Positions 35,236-47,515 of a stretch of DNA of 64,000 nucleotides are shown piece by piece. Every line of letters begins with the position of its first letter. Position 1 is the stretch's first letter. Made by a program: the position numbers and the translations under genes. The notes under the pieces are model-generated. The model ran no database searches. It worked only from the letters and a program-made list of their open reading frames with translations, and was not told the DNA's origin. The stretch comes from Cranoglanis bouderius. Lineage: Eukaryota; Chordata; Actinopteri; Siluriformes; Cranoglanididae. The stretch covers positions 19,354,574 through 19,418,573 of the forward strand of contig CM042540.1 of NCBI GenBank assembly GCA_023630585.1, written 5' to 3'.

Positions 35236-35929
35236 TAACGTTAGAAAATTGCTTTGTAGAAATCGGGTTCTAGACTTCATTACAAAGAAAACAACATGAA
35301 GAGGAAAATGATCAGGGGCTTAGACAAGGTGGACCAGGAGCAATAATTAAACAGTAAACAGCACAAGCTCTAGGCTCCGAGAATTTCCACGTCACCAGGT
35401 TAAAAATACACGAACCCTGACCTTCACGGATGGTATGAGTTTCAGAAGGTTTGTTCCCTTGGACAGTTTTTTCTGCTCAGAATCTTTGACAGCAGCTGTG
35501 GTTTATTATATACCATTGACAGCCACCACCTTGAGTGTATTCTTTCTTCATCAGCATGCACTGGAGCAGCAATCGCTTCGTGCACAATGCTAATCAGGTC
35601 CGCATGACAGCTTTGCTGATGACTGTGGTCATCTATCAAAGTGTCTGACTGATGCCTTGCCTTGGGTGAAAACAGATGAGTTTGCAGTCTCCGATATATT
35701 GGCGAAGCAGTGTTTGACAGACTGTATTGACATGGTTCACATCATTGGACGCTGACGTTGAGCTCACCAGACAGCGTTTGAAACACACTGCTCACACTAT
35801 CGTTCCACCAATTAGAGGTGATTCATTCGCACCTCACGCGCACACAAAACACTGGAGGGATATGATGCGATCTGACTCGAGTGTGATCACTGAACATGCA
35901 TGGCACATAAATACTGTTTGTGATTGTAC
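35236..35929. other. Intergenic, nothing recognised
   Basis: The composition is balanced in 35430-35900, with open frames on both strands (35442-35639 minus, 35727-35939 plus) that match no known family. It could be conserved non-coding DNA or an old element. Confidence 0.35.
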
Positions 35930-36530
35930 AGCTCGTTAATTGGTTTTATACCACCGCGCTGCTGAATTATCTAATCTAATTGGTTAGAAGATGTTGCAAG
36001 ACAAATATATAAATGATCATTTATATATTATTTGTGTGTTCATTTTCATTAACCACTTTATCCTGGTCAAGGTCACAGTGGAACTAGGGACAAGGGATGG
36101 CGGTCGCTCTACATAAATCCAACCCTATTAATAAAATGGGAGAAAAAAAAAATCGGTTGCTATTTAACAAATAAAAACATTTACATAACTGTTGATATGG
36201 TGAAGTTTTCTGTAAGATTTCTACCATGGGCAAATCTTCAGGAAAGAGAACTTTGCGATGAATCTGGTAAGGAAAGAACTGATTATAGTTAAATAGTTAT
36301 AGCGAAAGGTGCACTTATAGTTATAAGTGATGACATTAACTTCAACTATCAATAGATAGAAATTATGATGGGTCATTCTTTAATTAATAAAAAAAAATGA
36401 ATCAGTGGACATTTGCTGTGGTATACGAGGAATAAAACACTTTGGGACTTGTTATTAGTAGAAAATAACCAATATATAATCAGCCCCATCGTATTTTATT
36501 CCTTACTTGTAATCTGAAAGGAGCAGTTAA
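35930..36530 (+). mobile_element. MITE-A copy, diverged
   Basis: The start CGCGCTGCTGAATTATCTAA is diverged, followed later by GATATGGTGAAGTTTTCTG and TGTGGTATACGAGGAATAAA. A short L2-like scrap lies at 36040-36080. Confidence 0.6.
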
Positions 36531-38096
36531 GTTATGTTTTCATTTAGTGTGGCCAAATAACTTATTATTTATGTCTTAACTCCAAACTCTCAAAGGTTTT
36601 TGGATCAATCTAACAACTCATGTGATTTCATTCAGTGCATCATGTTACACACGACGTGCATCCCAAGCTATAATGCCCCAAATAATGGAGGAAAAAACAT
36701 GGTATTAAACTTACTATAGATATTTTCCTCAACCTACAAACCTCATTATGTTAAATTTTTCATTAGATAACTGAGCTTGTAAGATTTTTGCACTGTCAGA
36801 ATGAAAGAAAAACTGCTTAGGTTTTCCAAATTAGTCCAAAGCCAGATAATGACCGGGGATGGCTAACTGTATCGACAACCTGTAACATTGCCTTTGGACT
36901 AATTTACAAAACCTACTGTATGTGTCAATTCAACACAGCTGCCAAGTCTAATTGCTTTCCACAACTACTATTTTATCATAGGCCTCCCGAGAGGTGCAGC
37001 AGACAAATGTTTGCCCTATTGTCCGGAGATCGCGAGTTTGAATATGCCGAGGAAGCTAGATAAAAAAATTGGCCGTGATCTCTGGATGGGAGGGATGGCA
37101 TTACTCTCTCTTTCTCTGCTGTCAATCAGAGAAACAGTAGCCAATTGTCGTGTGTCTGTGAGCTCATGTATGTGGAAGAGGGCAGATAGCATTTTCCTCT
37201 AATTGTGTTACGTTGCCCTGTGACTCTGCATGAGCATCAGTTCAAGAAGTTGGTGTGTGATACGACAGAGTGCACAGTTAGCTGGTTGGTTGAAATTGGC
37301 AACACCAAATTTAGCGATCGAATGGGGAAAAAAAACCAGTTATTTTACAATATTGCTTGGATGAATTTGTGTATACATGTCCTGAATTTCCATGTTAATT
37401 ATAGGAAAATGGGTGAGTCAGAGTTTTATTGATTCACATTCAGAAAGGCATGCATTAAATAAATGCAATTAGTCATGTTTATAAGGTAATGCCTGTATAT
37501 TATGATCTATACTCCATAAACACTGGAGTGGTCATAGTAATTGGTAATGGTCAATAATTTTAATTTGTGAATTTGGTTTCACTTAAATTCCAGTTTTGTG
37601 CTGTGAGATTTTCTAATTAGTTCAACATAATGAAAGTATTAACTTGCAGCCTAAGTGATTTACCCAATGCCTGAAGAAAAAAAAAAAAAAAAAAAAACCT
37701 TATTATCTTCTTATGTTCTATTCATTGCCCTCTTTAGAAATAACCTATACTTTGATCTCAGACACAGGGGAAATTACACCTCATTAGGAGCTCTTGAAAA
37801 TATTGAATTGTGAATTCTGTGGAAAATGGCCAGGCTTAAGGGCTCAGTGTTCTGCAGTCCAGGGCAGTCTGGTGGTTCATCTTGAGATGTGCTCATTTCT
37901 TTTAATTCACTTCTTTATATTTACCAAATTCAAGTATGACTGATGCATTAACTTTCAGTCTGGGCAATCTTTCTGCTTTGATTGCTTCAAGTGTGAAATT
38001 CTGAGGTAATTACACTGGTGGTCTGGCCAATAAATATAAAAGAAGGAGACCCGTGTGTCAATTGTGGGGTAGAGAGGCTGATTCAATTTTTAATCC

Positions 38097-38132
<36 letters not shown>

Positions 38133-38190
38133 TTTCAGTGAGAGAAAGAAGAGAAGTTAAGCGTGGCATCTGTTACATAAGGAATAAAAA
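36531..38190. other. Intergenic, no gene seen
   Basis: AT-rich with homopolymers at 37677-37697 (A) and 38100-38130 (T). No family was recognised in the short open frames. Confidence 0.6.
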
Positions 38191-38194
38191 AAAA

Positions 38195-38445
38195 AAAATG
38201 AGGCATGCTGTTATTGGGCATCATCAACCATGGAGTGGAGTTATTGCTACCACGTTTTATTCCTCTTATACCCCAGCAATTTGCCAATGTCCGCAGTGTT
38301 TAATTTATTAGTGAAAGTAACGTCAGAGTTTTTGTCCATTTATAGTTACGTTGAATGTTGAGGGTTGTCGCAAGACAAGTTAGTTCCTGTTATTACTAAC
38401 ACACAACAGCTATAAACAGTCGTTCAGTAAACAGTTGTTTCAGGA
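38195..38445 (-). mobile_element. MITE-A fragment, reverse
   Basis: CGTTTTATTCCTCTTATACC is the inverted form of the family's GTATAAGAGGAATAAAAC motif. CAATTTGCCAATGTCCGCAG follows as in the copy at 51355. Confidence 0.6.
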
Positions 38446-38454
38446 ATTAAAAAA

Positions 38455-39543
38455 AACAAAAAACAAAGGCAACCTGAGTAAACACAAAATACAGTTTTCA
38501 AACGATAATGTTATTTATTGAAGCAAAAACGTTATCCAATACCAGCTGGGCTTGTGTGCAAATGTATTTGCCCCCGTAGTTACTAATTCCCCAAATATAT
38601 GAAACTGCATTCATAATGGCGTTCAGCTGGATTAGATGGAACTAGGCCTCATTACTGCAAATCCTGTTCAATCAAATCAACACTTAAATAGAACTTTTTC
38701 AACAGCATGAAGTTGGTTAAAAGGTCTTACCCAGTAAAACACTATGCCAAAATTGAAAGAAATTCCAGAACTGATTGAAATACATCAGTCTGGTAAGGGT
38801 TACAAAGCTATTTCAAAGGCTCTGGGACTCCAAAGAACCACAGTGAGAGCCATTATCTCTCTATATTAAATGGGAAAAACTATATCAAATATAAAAAAAT
38901 GGAAAAGTAGTGAACCTTCCCAGAAGTTGCTGACCTTCCAAAATTCCTCCAAGAGCACAGCAAAGATTCATCCAGGAAGTCACAAAAGAGCCAAGGATGA
39001 CATCAAAGGAACTACAAGTGTCTCTTGCATCAATAAAGGTCACTGTTCATGACTCTACTATCAGAACGACACCAGGCAAAAATGGCAAGGCAAAAACCAC
39101 TGCTAACCCAAAAGAACATTAAGGCTCATCTGAGTTTTGCCAAAAGACACCTTGATGATCCTCAAGCCTTTTGGGAGAATGTTCTGTGCGTTGATGAAAG
39201 TGTAATTGTTTGGAAGACAGGGGTCCCGTTACATCTGGCATAAACCAAACACAGAATCCCACAAAAAGAACATCATACCTACGGTCAAGTATGGTGGTGG
39301 CAGTGTGATGGTGTGGGGATGTTTTGCTGCTTCAGGGCCCGGGCAACTTTCAATAATTGAAGGAAACATGAATTCTGCTCTCTACCAGAAAATCCTAAAG
39401 GAGAATGTCTGGGCTTCAGTCTGTAAGTTGAAACTCGGGTTGCATTTGTTTTATGTTTATTTCATTTGAAGATCTAAAACTATTTAGTATGAGATATACA
39501 CAAAAACAGAAGAAATCAGGATGGGGGCAAATACAGCACTGTA
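38455..39543 (+). mobile_element. Tc1/mariner fossil with truncated left end
   Basis: The right end (39420-39543) contains the terminal text ending near GGGGGCAAATACAGCACTGT. The left end has only the inner part of that repeat (AACAAAGGCAACCTGAGTAA). About 90 bp of the left terminus is therefore missing. Confidence 0.78.
38742..39425 (+). pseudogene. Tc1 transposase remnant, C-terminal third deleted
   Basis: The pieces in several frames give MPKLKEIPELIEIHQSGKGY, then MARQKPLLTQKNIKAHLSFA, then the first catalytic motif NVLCVDESVIVW, then GGGSVMVWGCFAASGPGQL and NSALYQKILKENVW. After that the frame jumps to terminal repeat text, so the second Asp and the Glu of DD34E are absent. Stops and frameshifts are frequent in the N-terminal part. 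Confidence 0.8.
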
Positions 39544-39589
39544 CCTGTTGAAGTTACAAAAAAATGCAGTTTGTTGAGAAACTGCAAAG

Positions 39590-39790
39590 CGTAAAAACAC
39601 CTCTGTCTTGAAGACCTTACTACACTGGAAAACTTACTGTCCATTACAAAGTAACGCTGACACTCCAGACTCATTGAACAAATATTAAATAAATGTTTCT
39701 GTAAGAAAAACATCACCATTGCAAAGATGATACGCATTTCTTGGTTGAATAACATTGTTAATTACCTGCAAGTGCAGGTAAATGTCAGTT
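39590..39790 (-). mobile_element. MITE-A fragment, reverse
   Basis: GGAAAACTTACTGTCCATTACAAAG and GACACTCCAGACTC correspond to the copy at 51650-51700. Confidence 0.45.
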
Positions 39791-39809
39791 TATTAGAAAC
39801 TGCAAAACT

Positions 39810-40175
39810 ATAGGAACAGTCACCAATCCAAAACGTAAGGCAAGAGGCAGTGTGAATACAGTCCAAGGTCGCGTGATTGGCAAACAATATCCCAGGGGCA
39901 AAGACAATATTCCAGAAACGTTAATACAGGCAGAAGAGCAAAACCAGAATCAACAAAACAGTAATCAATCAGCTTGGTATAGACAGAACACAAGGTAACT
40001 GAGCAAATACTTTGCAAGGAAGCAAACACAGAATGAGGTTTATATATGTCGTGGTAATGGGTGTGTGATTGTGAACAGGTGTGTGTCATTAGAAGTCCGG
40101 TGACTGTGAACATGTAACTGTGTGTGTGTTGTGGGAAGTGGAGTCCATGGCGGCCATGTTTGTAAGCCGCTGAGT
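39810..40175. repeat. Unclassified dispersed sequence
   Basis: CCAATCCAAAACGTAAGGCA through GGTGTGTGTCATTAGAAGTC and GTCCATGGCGGCCATGTTTG is phrasing seen in fish transposon ends. No inverted termini were identified. Confidence 0.35.
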
Positions 40176-40209
40176 TTGCTGGGAAATGGAGTCAGAGTCG
40201 TGGCATAAC

Positions 40210-40215
40210 TTAACA

Positions 40216-40261
<46 letters not shown>

Positions 40262-40262
40262 G
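40210..40262. repeat. (ATT)n microsatellite
   Basis: Pure ATT repeats, about 17 units. Confidence 0.95.
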
Positions 40263-40299
40263 ACTTAGAATAAATGTGTAAGATATTTATGTAGTCCTT

Positions 40300-41050
40300 A
40301 ATCATCAAAGCATAATGTATGGAGAGTTATTCTGGCTTGGTGCAGCTAATTGGGAGATTAAAACAGGCAATGCATGCAAAACTCTCGGACCTTTTTATGG
40401 AGTTTGGGCTGTGAATAATGCGGGAGCTTTTTATACGCAGACTGATCATGAGCCCACTGGTGCATCATTGCTCTACTTAAGTTATAGTTGATTAACCATT
40501 TTAATTATCCCTGCTCAGCGTGTGTACGTGTCCCTGAGGAAATGCGACAGCCCTGAAGCTACTTGTGCAAGCCGTGAATTCCCCTGGAGATGATTACCGT
40601 CGTTATAGGTTTGCTTCGAGCCATCCCAGGACACCGCAGACGTTTGGTGCAATTAAAAGTACAGGCGCATCTGCTATCACCACGGTTGTCATCTTCATCA
40701 ACAAATAGCAAACAACTGGATGGGCAAAGCTGTTTACTTCATTTTGACAAAGCCAGGAAGCAAATGTGGTGCAGGATTTATTTCCTGCCGTTTATTTTCT
40801 GGTATTGGGTCGCAGGTTAACATTTTAAAAAAGCACATCGCATGTTATTTGCGTCTGATAGGAAGTGGGCTGCTTTAAATGCACATCACTGTCAAAATAC
40901 AATGGGACCAAATTTCTGTGGATTTCTGCCATCACACTGACATCGTGCACTCTGGTGCAGAATACAAATGCTAAACAATGGGCTTGCATTGTTGAAATAG
41001 TTATCTTAAATGGCTTACTTCTTTTAAAATAAAACACACAAACAGTCTGG
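40300..41050. other. Repeat-poor block, possible conserved non-coding element
   Basis: About 750 bp free of recognisable repeats. It has balanced composition and many ATTA, TAATTG and CATTTTAATTA-like homeodomain cores (40346-40520), plus TTTATGG and AATTAAAAG. It lies about 14 kb downstream of tmem132e. An enhancer role is inference only. Confidence 0.33.
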
Positions 41051-41389
41051 AATCTTTCACCGCATTAATATTTTTGTGATGCAGCTACGTGGGCAGGGAG
41101 TGTGTTTTATATTCCTCTGTATTAGGCTGTATAATTCACAGAGCCTACTGAAACTGTAATAACTCTGTCTGCTTCCCCTCCGTCGTCCTACATCCCTACG
41201 GAAGTGTCATACACACAGCACAAGCTGCACGGAAAGACAGAAAGAATGAGAGAAAGAGAGCATGAGCTAGGCAGAGCTCCTCACTTTAAGCTTTGCCATG
41301 GGAAATTTGCAGAGACGACAGGATAGGCTTGGCCAATCAAGATGATATAATGTGGCATCTGTGAGAGAGTGATAGAAAGGCTTTAATTA

Positions 41390-41975
41390 TACATTATAAC
41401 CAAATACAGATAGATTATGAGAAGATACAAATACTGATATGACTAGGAGATGCACTATTCTTTTTTTCTTTCTTTTTTTCACCTTGTTGATACTAGAAGT
41501 GTGAATCAATACTGGGATCCCAAGCAGCCAGATACAAAGCTCACAGGACAAAGAAAGATGACATTCATGAAAAGAAACCTAAGGGTTCCTTCATTCATCC
41601 TTAGTAACTGCCTGGTCAGGGTATTGGTGCTATAAATTAGCCTACTGGCTTGTTTCAATTTTGGGAAACAGAACCAGCTAAAATGAAAACACAGTGGGCA
41701 GATACAAACAGAAATAATAGTAATAACTACTATCTTTAGTTGAGAACAATTATGAACTGGAGTGAGGTTGAGGAACAGTCCGAGCAATAATTCATACACC
41801 ATGCTGACATTTCTACAGCTGTTTTGTTTGTTTTTTACCCCCAGTGTTTTTCACCATTTCCGGGCATAGTTGTAGGTTTGATTATGGTTTTTGTTTTTTT
41901 TGTTTTTTACTTAGGCCACACCCATTTCAGGTTTAAATCCAAATACAGATACTGATACAGGCACAGACAGTGGCG
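41390..41975. repeat. Dispersed repeat with AAATACAGATAC motifs, second copy
   Basis: It contains AACCAAATACAGATAG, GATACAAATACTGATA, GGCACACCCATTTCAGGTTT-like text and AAATCCAAATACAGATACTG. This is the same set as at 20250-20560. Confidence 0.5.
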
Positions 41976-43620
41976 GGCACTGAGTTAAATCATGATATTA
42001 ATTTTCAGACTAGACTTCTTTCAACGAGGTTCCAAATGCTCATTCAAATTCAAATCAACACAATTGTTTGCGGGACACTTAATCTATGTTTTGCGACACA
42101 TACAAAATCCTGTGGTCTGAACTAACGAGGACATCGACATGACCAAACCTCAGAACATAACAGAGCCCTTGTTAGACATTACAGTGCTGTGCTTCTCACC
42201 AATAAGTGAAGTGTTTTGTAGAAATAAAACTTCAATATTTCAGAAAACTTTAACATAAACTTTGTTCATATTTCAGATTCAGATCATTTTTCAGATTATT
42301 GGATAAATTGCATCTATAATATGTCTTAATCTGTAGTAATAAAAATATTAAATCTCCAGAGAAAAATGCTTACTTCACTGTTCACTCAGAAACACCACAT
42401 CATCTGAAACTTGATATTATTGAAGAAGGCGTTAAGCTCCGCCCACTGTTTTCTGATACACGTCCATTTGCTTTATAAACCTTACAAAACACATTATTTT
42501 TAAAACTGTTTTACTCAAAATCAATTTTTTATATATTCAGAACCAAAAAACTCTAGATGACCTACATTTGTGAAATTTTACATATTCTTTCCTGATCTCA
42601 CGAAATGTTGATTGATGGATTCAAGTTGGATTCTATACTAAAATAAAAAAAGTCTCATTTGCATAAATAAATATACATTTTTAAGAAAGTTCCAATACAA
42701 AAAAAAAGCTTGAAAATATCAGCCATCCAATGACAGACTGACTGTGATAGCAATTGTTTTTTTAAATATCCTATTGACCTGTATGACCGTGTTATTCGCT
42801 TTATATATTAATTTTCATGAAGGTTGCCAATAATTCTGAAGCCAAATATATGCTTAAACTGAATACTCAATTGTGTAAAAGTGTTCGTCACTAATGTGTG
42901 AAATGCTGTTTCACTAAATTAACTAAAATGTACAGGAAGTGATTGATATTAATGTAATGACTAAAGTTTTACTGACTGAGTAAATGTCTAAAATTGTCTA
43001 AATCCATGTCAACACTACAAAAAAAAAAACCTCATGCCCATTACAGCCAATGTGAGAGCTCAAAAGCAGTAAAATCCCTCACACTTAAGGGAAAGTCTTT
43101 GCACCCCGCTTCCCATCCCAGCCGTCATTTGTGTTTGCAGCCAGTAGCTTGTACCCTAATTGTTTTTAATAGCTATCACTGCAGCAATGATTCGCTTTGT
43201 TGTCTTCTTGGCACATTCAGGCCTCTACATTAAAGTTTAAAACACGAGGGAAATAAATGAGTTGGCGTTTGTACGAGTGAGCCCACAGAGCAAATAAAAA
43301 TCTCATCCACAATCAAAACAACTTCTGAGGGTAGAATGGATTCGCTGCTAGACACAAGCACAAATCAGATGCAGTAAAGATAATATTCTAACAGTGAAAC
43401 GTGTGTGTGTGTTTGCGTGTATATATATATATATATATGTGTGTGTGTATGTGATGTTCTGTCAGACATACAGTACGTTATAGATAAGTAAAGAGATGTA
43501 TAGCAGTAAGAATAGAAGCTTCATGTTCTGATGACTATCTAACAATGAACTGCACAATGATTCAGCACATTTTGATTTCGAAGTAAAATATCATGTTAAA
43601 TACCCAATATAACTTATTTT
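41976..43620. other. Intergenic, no gene seen
   Basis: AT-rich. GGTTGCCAATAATTCTGAAG (about 42823) recalls GGGTGCCGATAATTCTCCAC at 52248, so part may be a shared old repeat. A GT/AT microsatellite lies at 43402-43452. Confidence 0.5.
43402..43452. repeat. GT, AT, GT compound microsatellite
   Basis: A (GT)n run, then (AT)n, then (GT)n. Confidence 0.9.
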
Positions 43621-43802
43621 CATCCGGACAACAAATTCTCGATTCTGATTGGTCCGAAGGCGTATTTAACAGCGTATCTGGCATTAATATAAATCACAGG
43701 TTTATATTAATGCACTCATTGTAATATGTAATAATTTCTATAGGGACGTCTACAACGAACACTCCACACAATCTAAGATTAATGACAGATACAAAACATC
43801 CA

Positions 43803-43982
43803 TCCATGGGGTTAAGACATTGGACTTCTGATTGGAAGGTTGTGCGTTCAAATCCTAGCACCACCAAGCTGCCACTGCTGTGCCCTTGAGCAAGGCCTTT
43901 AACCCTCAACTGCTCATATGTATAAATGAGATTAATGTAAATTGCTCTGGATGAGGGTGTCTACCAAATGATGTAAATGTAA
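43803..43982 (+). repeat. tRNA-derived SINE
   Basis: The head has a B-box-like GCGTTCAAATCCTAG. CCCTTGAGCAAGGCC and a tail near CTCTGGATGAGGGTGTCTACC follow. It is highly similar to the copies at 47333-47515 and 57655-57838. Confidence 0.82.
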
Positions 43983-44200
43983 ATGACATTTTCCATACTG
44001 TTTATCGTACACAGGGTCGCGGAGGAGCTTGGAGCCCATCCCAGGGAACTTGGGGAACAAGGTGGGGGACACCCTGGACAGTGTGCCAAACCATCACAGG
44101 GCACAATCTCACGCACATTCACACACCAATCAGCCTACAACGGGCGGCGGCGGGATTCAAACCCCCAACCCCTGGAGGTGTGAGGCAAACGTGCCATGAT
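43983..44200 (-). repeat. L2-like dispersed repeat fragment
   Basis: It starts CATTTTCCATACTGTTTATC, continues CACAGGGTCGCGGAGGAGCT, and ends AACCCCTGGAGGTGTGAGGC. It is the same family and orientation as 3987-4300. Confidence 0.65.
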
Positions 44201-44660
44201 ATGGTGAAGCTTTCTCTAACGCGATGTTATTATTTAATCTCCAGTGTCAGCCCTTTATAACAGTTTTTCATTTTCCACCAAAGGAAAGTCTTCAGGACAG
44301 AAGGTTTGTGCTTTCTAGTTTATCAGTAACATGACAAACTATTATTTTTGTCTAATTAACTTTTTAAAAAAAGAGAGAGGCTGATTAGGGAATGACTGTT
44401 TATAATGTAAGTGATAACAGGATCTAACTTGTTTCTATAACTATAATCGGGTGAAACTTGTGACATGTCGCTCACTGATAAATTAACAGTTGTAACTGTT
44501 GGCAAATTGTTGTTATATTAGAGGAATAAAACACTTCAGGGTGTGCTATTATTGGAAAATAAACAACTTCAGAGTGGTAGCAGTAACTCCACTTTCCGTC
44601 AGGTTGCATCACACTACCCAGGCTTTGATTACTTGCCTACATCAGCACACCTGCTCCATT

Positions 44661-45080
44661 GTGTTTTACTCCATACACATTAAATTATTGATGGAAATGG
44701 ATGCCTACTAGCTTTTGAAATTCGTGGGAATAAAAGATGGAGAGGATGTGAATCAGAATTAACTGAATTAAAACAGTGTCCATGACCAAGATAAAATGTT
44801 TAGCGGAAAATTACTAAATGAGTTGAAGCTTGTAATTCGCCTTGTTACTCTCGGGTACATTCTGACCTTAACATTATCACAAATCGAATGTAATCTAATT
44901 TTGGTAAGAATTTAGAACAGGTCATTTTGACCCATTTTTTGGCATGCGCATTGCGTACTTTGGTGTTATGACATTAAATTGGATTTTTTTTTTAAATCTC
45001 AGCAAGAACAGGAACACCTGAAGCAGACACAGGCTGTCTGATGCGCAGGGGTGAAAAAATAAAAAGCGCGCTTCCTACAT
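44661..45080. other. Intergenic, nothing recognised
   Basis: AT-rich text with no repeats or gene signatures that I can name. Confidence 0.5.
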
Positions 45081-45084
45081 GCGT

Positions 45085-45425
45085 TGGGGCTCCACTGGAA
45101 GGGTAACCCTTTAAGGCACTTGATCAGGGAACCTTATAGGGCACTGCCTCATGTATTCTCCACTGAAAGGGTAGCCTTAATCACATTTTCTCACACATAG
45201 TAACACCATAAAGTGCACTTCAGCATGTTTTCCCACTAGATGGCATTTCATCACTTCTTTTTTAAAGGGCAGCCATTAGGGCACTTCATCACATTTTCGC
45301 TACTGTAAGGGCACCCTGGAGGGCACTTTATCATGTTTTATCTACCAAAGGGGCAACCAATAGGGAACTTTCGCGGTGTTTTTTCAACCATGAGGGCCCT
45401 TCATGCCCTGCTCAGTCACAATGGT
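45085..45425. repeat. Minisatellite of about 55-60 bp period
   Basis: Units share AAGGGTAACC or AAGGGCAGCC, then TTAGGGCACTTCATCA, then GTTTTCTCAC-like text. About six diverged copies lie in tandem. Confidence 0.75.
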
Positions 45426-46440
45426 TTCATAATCGATGCCAATTATCTCCCAATTAATACACTGACCAGCCTATTTTTTGTAATCAATTTAATCACGTTT
45501 TTTATCTTAACCTAGGCTGTCCTTTTTCAGCATGATTTTTTTTTTTTTTAAATCATTGAGCATAGGGGTCATGATTGACTGCATTCAATCAGTATAGTGG
45601 ATTTGTGGGATTCTCGAGACAGTGTGTGTAGATTTTACATAATGGACCTAGCTGAACACACTGTGAGCTTTTATCTCAGCTCAGTCATTTCTCTCGCAGC
45701 CTAAATTTTGCAGCACATGAGAGCCTGTCTCTCTCACACCCTACCACACCACACCACACGACATATAATCATACTGCTGCTTTGATCCAACGGTACAAAA
45801 TGGGATGAAATCTCTCCGCATGTATTTGAACCAGATGCATTTGGAAACTATGCTGCAAATTACTGCATCTAAACAGAAAGAACATGTCCCCTTGCCTGTG
45901 ATCAGACATCAGATATCATACACACTTTAGCCCAAGACACAGTCATAGCATCACCCGTCCAGCTTTGGCACTGTGTAAAACTTATTTGCTCTAAAATGTC
46001 ATATCAAGCACATTTTGTGTGATTTGTCCAACACGCTGTCATGCCTTAAAGCTGGCACAGCCGTCTGCAAAACTGTCACTCCATCACTCAAGTGTGAACA
46101 CTGCAGGGTTTTTTTTTCAATAGGTCTATATAGGAACAAGTAACAGCGAGAGGTGTGTGGGTAGAAGATAGCCTGTTCTATTAACCACGATTGATCTGCT
46201 CGTGAATGCTTGGGTAACCCACATGTGTATTCATGAGTAAACAAAGCAAAGTGCACAAAGTCTTCTGAGAAGCTGCAGCCTATACACGTATTTATTTATT
46301 TTATTACTTTGACAAATCAAAATAGTGAAATAAAAGTGTGATTTAAAAATAATACAATTTCATGACTTTGATTTAGCATCTTGTGGCTTGTTTGAATAGT
46401 GCACACAGGGTAACTGGGCATGTAATATGTAAAAATAATA

Positions 46441-46490
<50 letters not shown>

Positions 46491-47320
46491 GGATGTGCTG
46501 GATCAAGTGCTATTTTATAAGGGTGGAAGCCATATTGTTAAATGTGATCATTTGCAAAAAAAATAGCCTACTAGACTACTATAAGATTTATTTCAATGCT
46601 TGATACTGTCTCATACATACCTCATACTAGTTTTTTTTTTAATTGTCTCTTGCTTTTATGTTACATTGCAATACATTTGACAACAAAAGGAAAATATGCT
46701 ATTTCCTTCTTCAGTCCACATTTTCTATCCCACATTTTTTTCAAGTTTAAAGGCAAGTGCTTGTGTTTAATGGAAGCAGTCAAGACACTATTGAAATAAT
46801 TCACCTTTGAAAAAAATCTGGCAACATTGGAGGCATGAACTATTGTACATGAAGGTAATTTGCATAAAATGAATAAAAGACCCAGAAACTTGACTTAACC
46901 AGGTGTGTAGTCAAAGCATGAATAAGTGCAAATTTACACATAAATATTGCTGCAATTCTGAATACTGTGTGTTTTACTAGAGTAAATCAATCAAAGAATC
47001 ATAATCGACGGGTCAAAACAGGCAGGCAGGCAAAAGTTAAATAATTTAAACAAGTTAAACAAGGGTAATCCATAATCAAAAACAAGGGAAACGTACAAGG
47101 GTCTAAACTAGACAAATAAGAAACCTGAGAATGCTTAGAAACATGGAATCCAAGGCTTGAACTTATGACATCTACTTTGCAAGTAGACAAACTGATCAGA
47201 TCTAAACATATAACAGGTGAACACAATAGGGTAACAAATCAATAACAGGACAAAACATGGGAACCACCATGTGAAGGGAGAAGCTGTTACATTAAATGTT
47301 ATTTCCTATATTCCATGCTG
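45426..47320. other. Intergenic, no gene seen
   Basis: It holds an (AAT)n microsatellite at 46442-46491 and an A-rich unclassified dispersed sequence at 46980-47290. No coding region is recognised. Confidence 0.55.
46442..46491. repeat. (AAT)n microsatellite
   Basis: Pure AAT repeats. Confidence 0.95.
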
Positions 47321-47332
47321 TAAACTTCTTCT

Positions 47333-47515
47333 GTTAAGGCGTTGGACTACCGATTGGAAGGTCGTGAGTTCAAATCCCAGCACCACCAAGCCGCCACTGT
47401 TGGGCCCTTGAGCAAGGCCCTTAACCCTCAATTGCTCAGATGTATAAATGAAATAAATGCAAATCGCTCTGGATAAGGGCATCTGCCAAATGCCTTAAAT
47501 GTAAATGTAAATTAC
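47333..47515 (+). repeat. tRNA-derived SINE
   Basis: The tRNA-like head GTTAAGGCGTTGGACTACC is followed by a B-box GAGTTCAAATCCC at 47366-47378. GAGCAAGGCCCTTAACCCTC and the tail CTCTGGATAAGGGCATCTGC follow, ending in TAAATGTAAATGTAAAT units. It is the best preserved of the three copies. Confidence 0.87.

Larger units (their letters stand above)
43625..44660 (+). mobile_element. MITE-A copy split by later insertions
   Basis: The first part is 43625-43795 (TCTCGATTCTGATTGGTCCG). The second is 44205-44660 (GATATGGTGAAGCTTTCTC, then GAGGAATAAAACACTTCAGG). A SINE and an L2-like fragment sit between them. The copy at 53790-54085 is continuous across the same point. Confidence 0.65.

Noticed and set aside
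34878..35273. 131-codon frame rich in Ser, Phe, Gln and Asn
   Set aside because: It is translated tandem repeat sequence.
35442..35639. 65-codon minus-strand frame with balanced composition
   Set aside because: It lacks any motif I recognise, and a plus-strand frame of similar length lies close by. There is no support for coding.
47333..47405. tRNA gene
   Set aside because: The A- and B-box-like text belongs to a SINE head present three times here with common tails, so it is not an independent tRNA gene.
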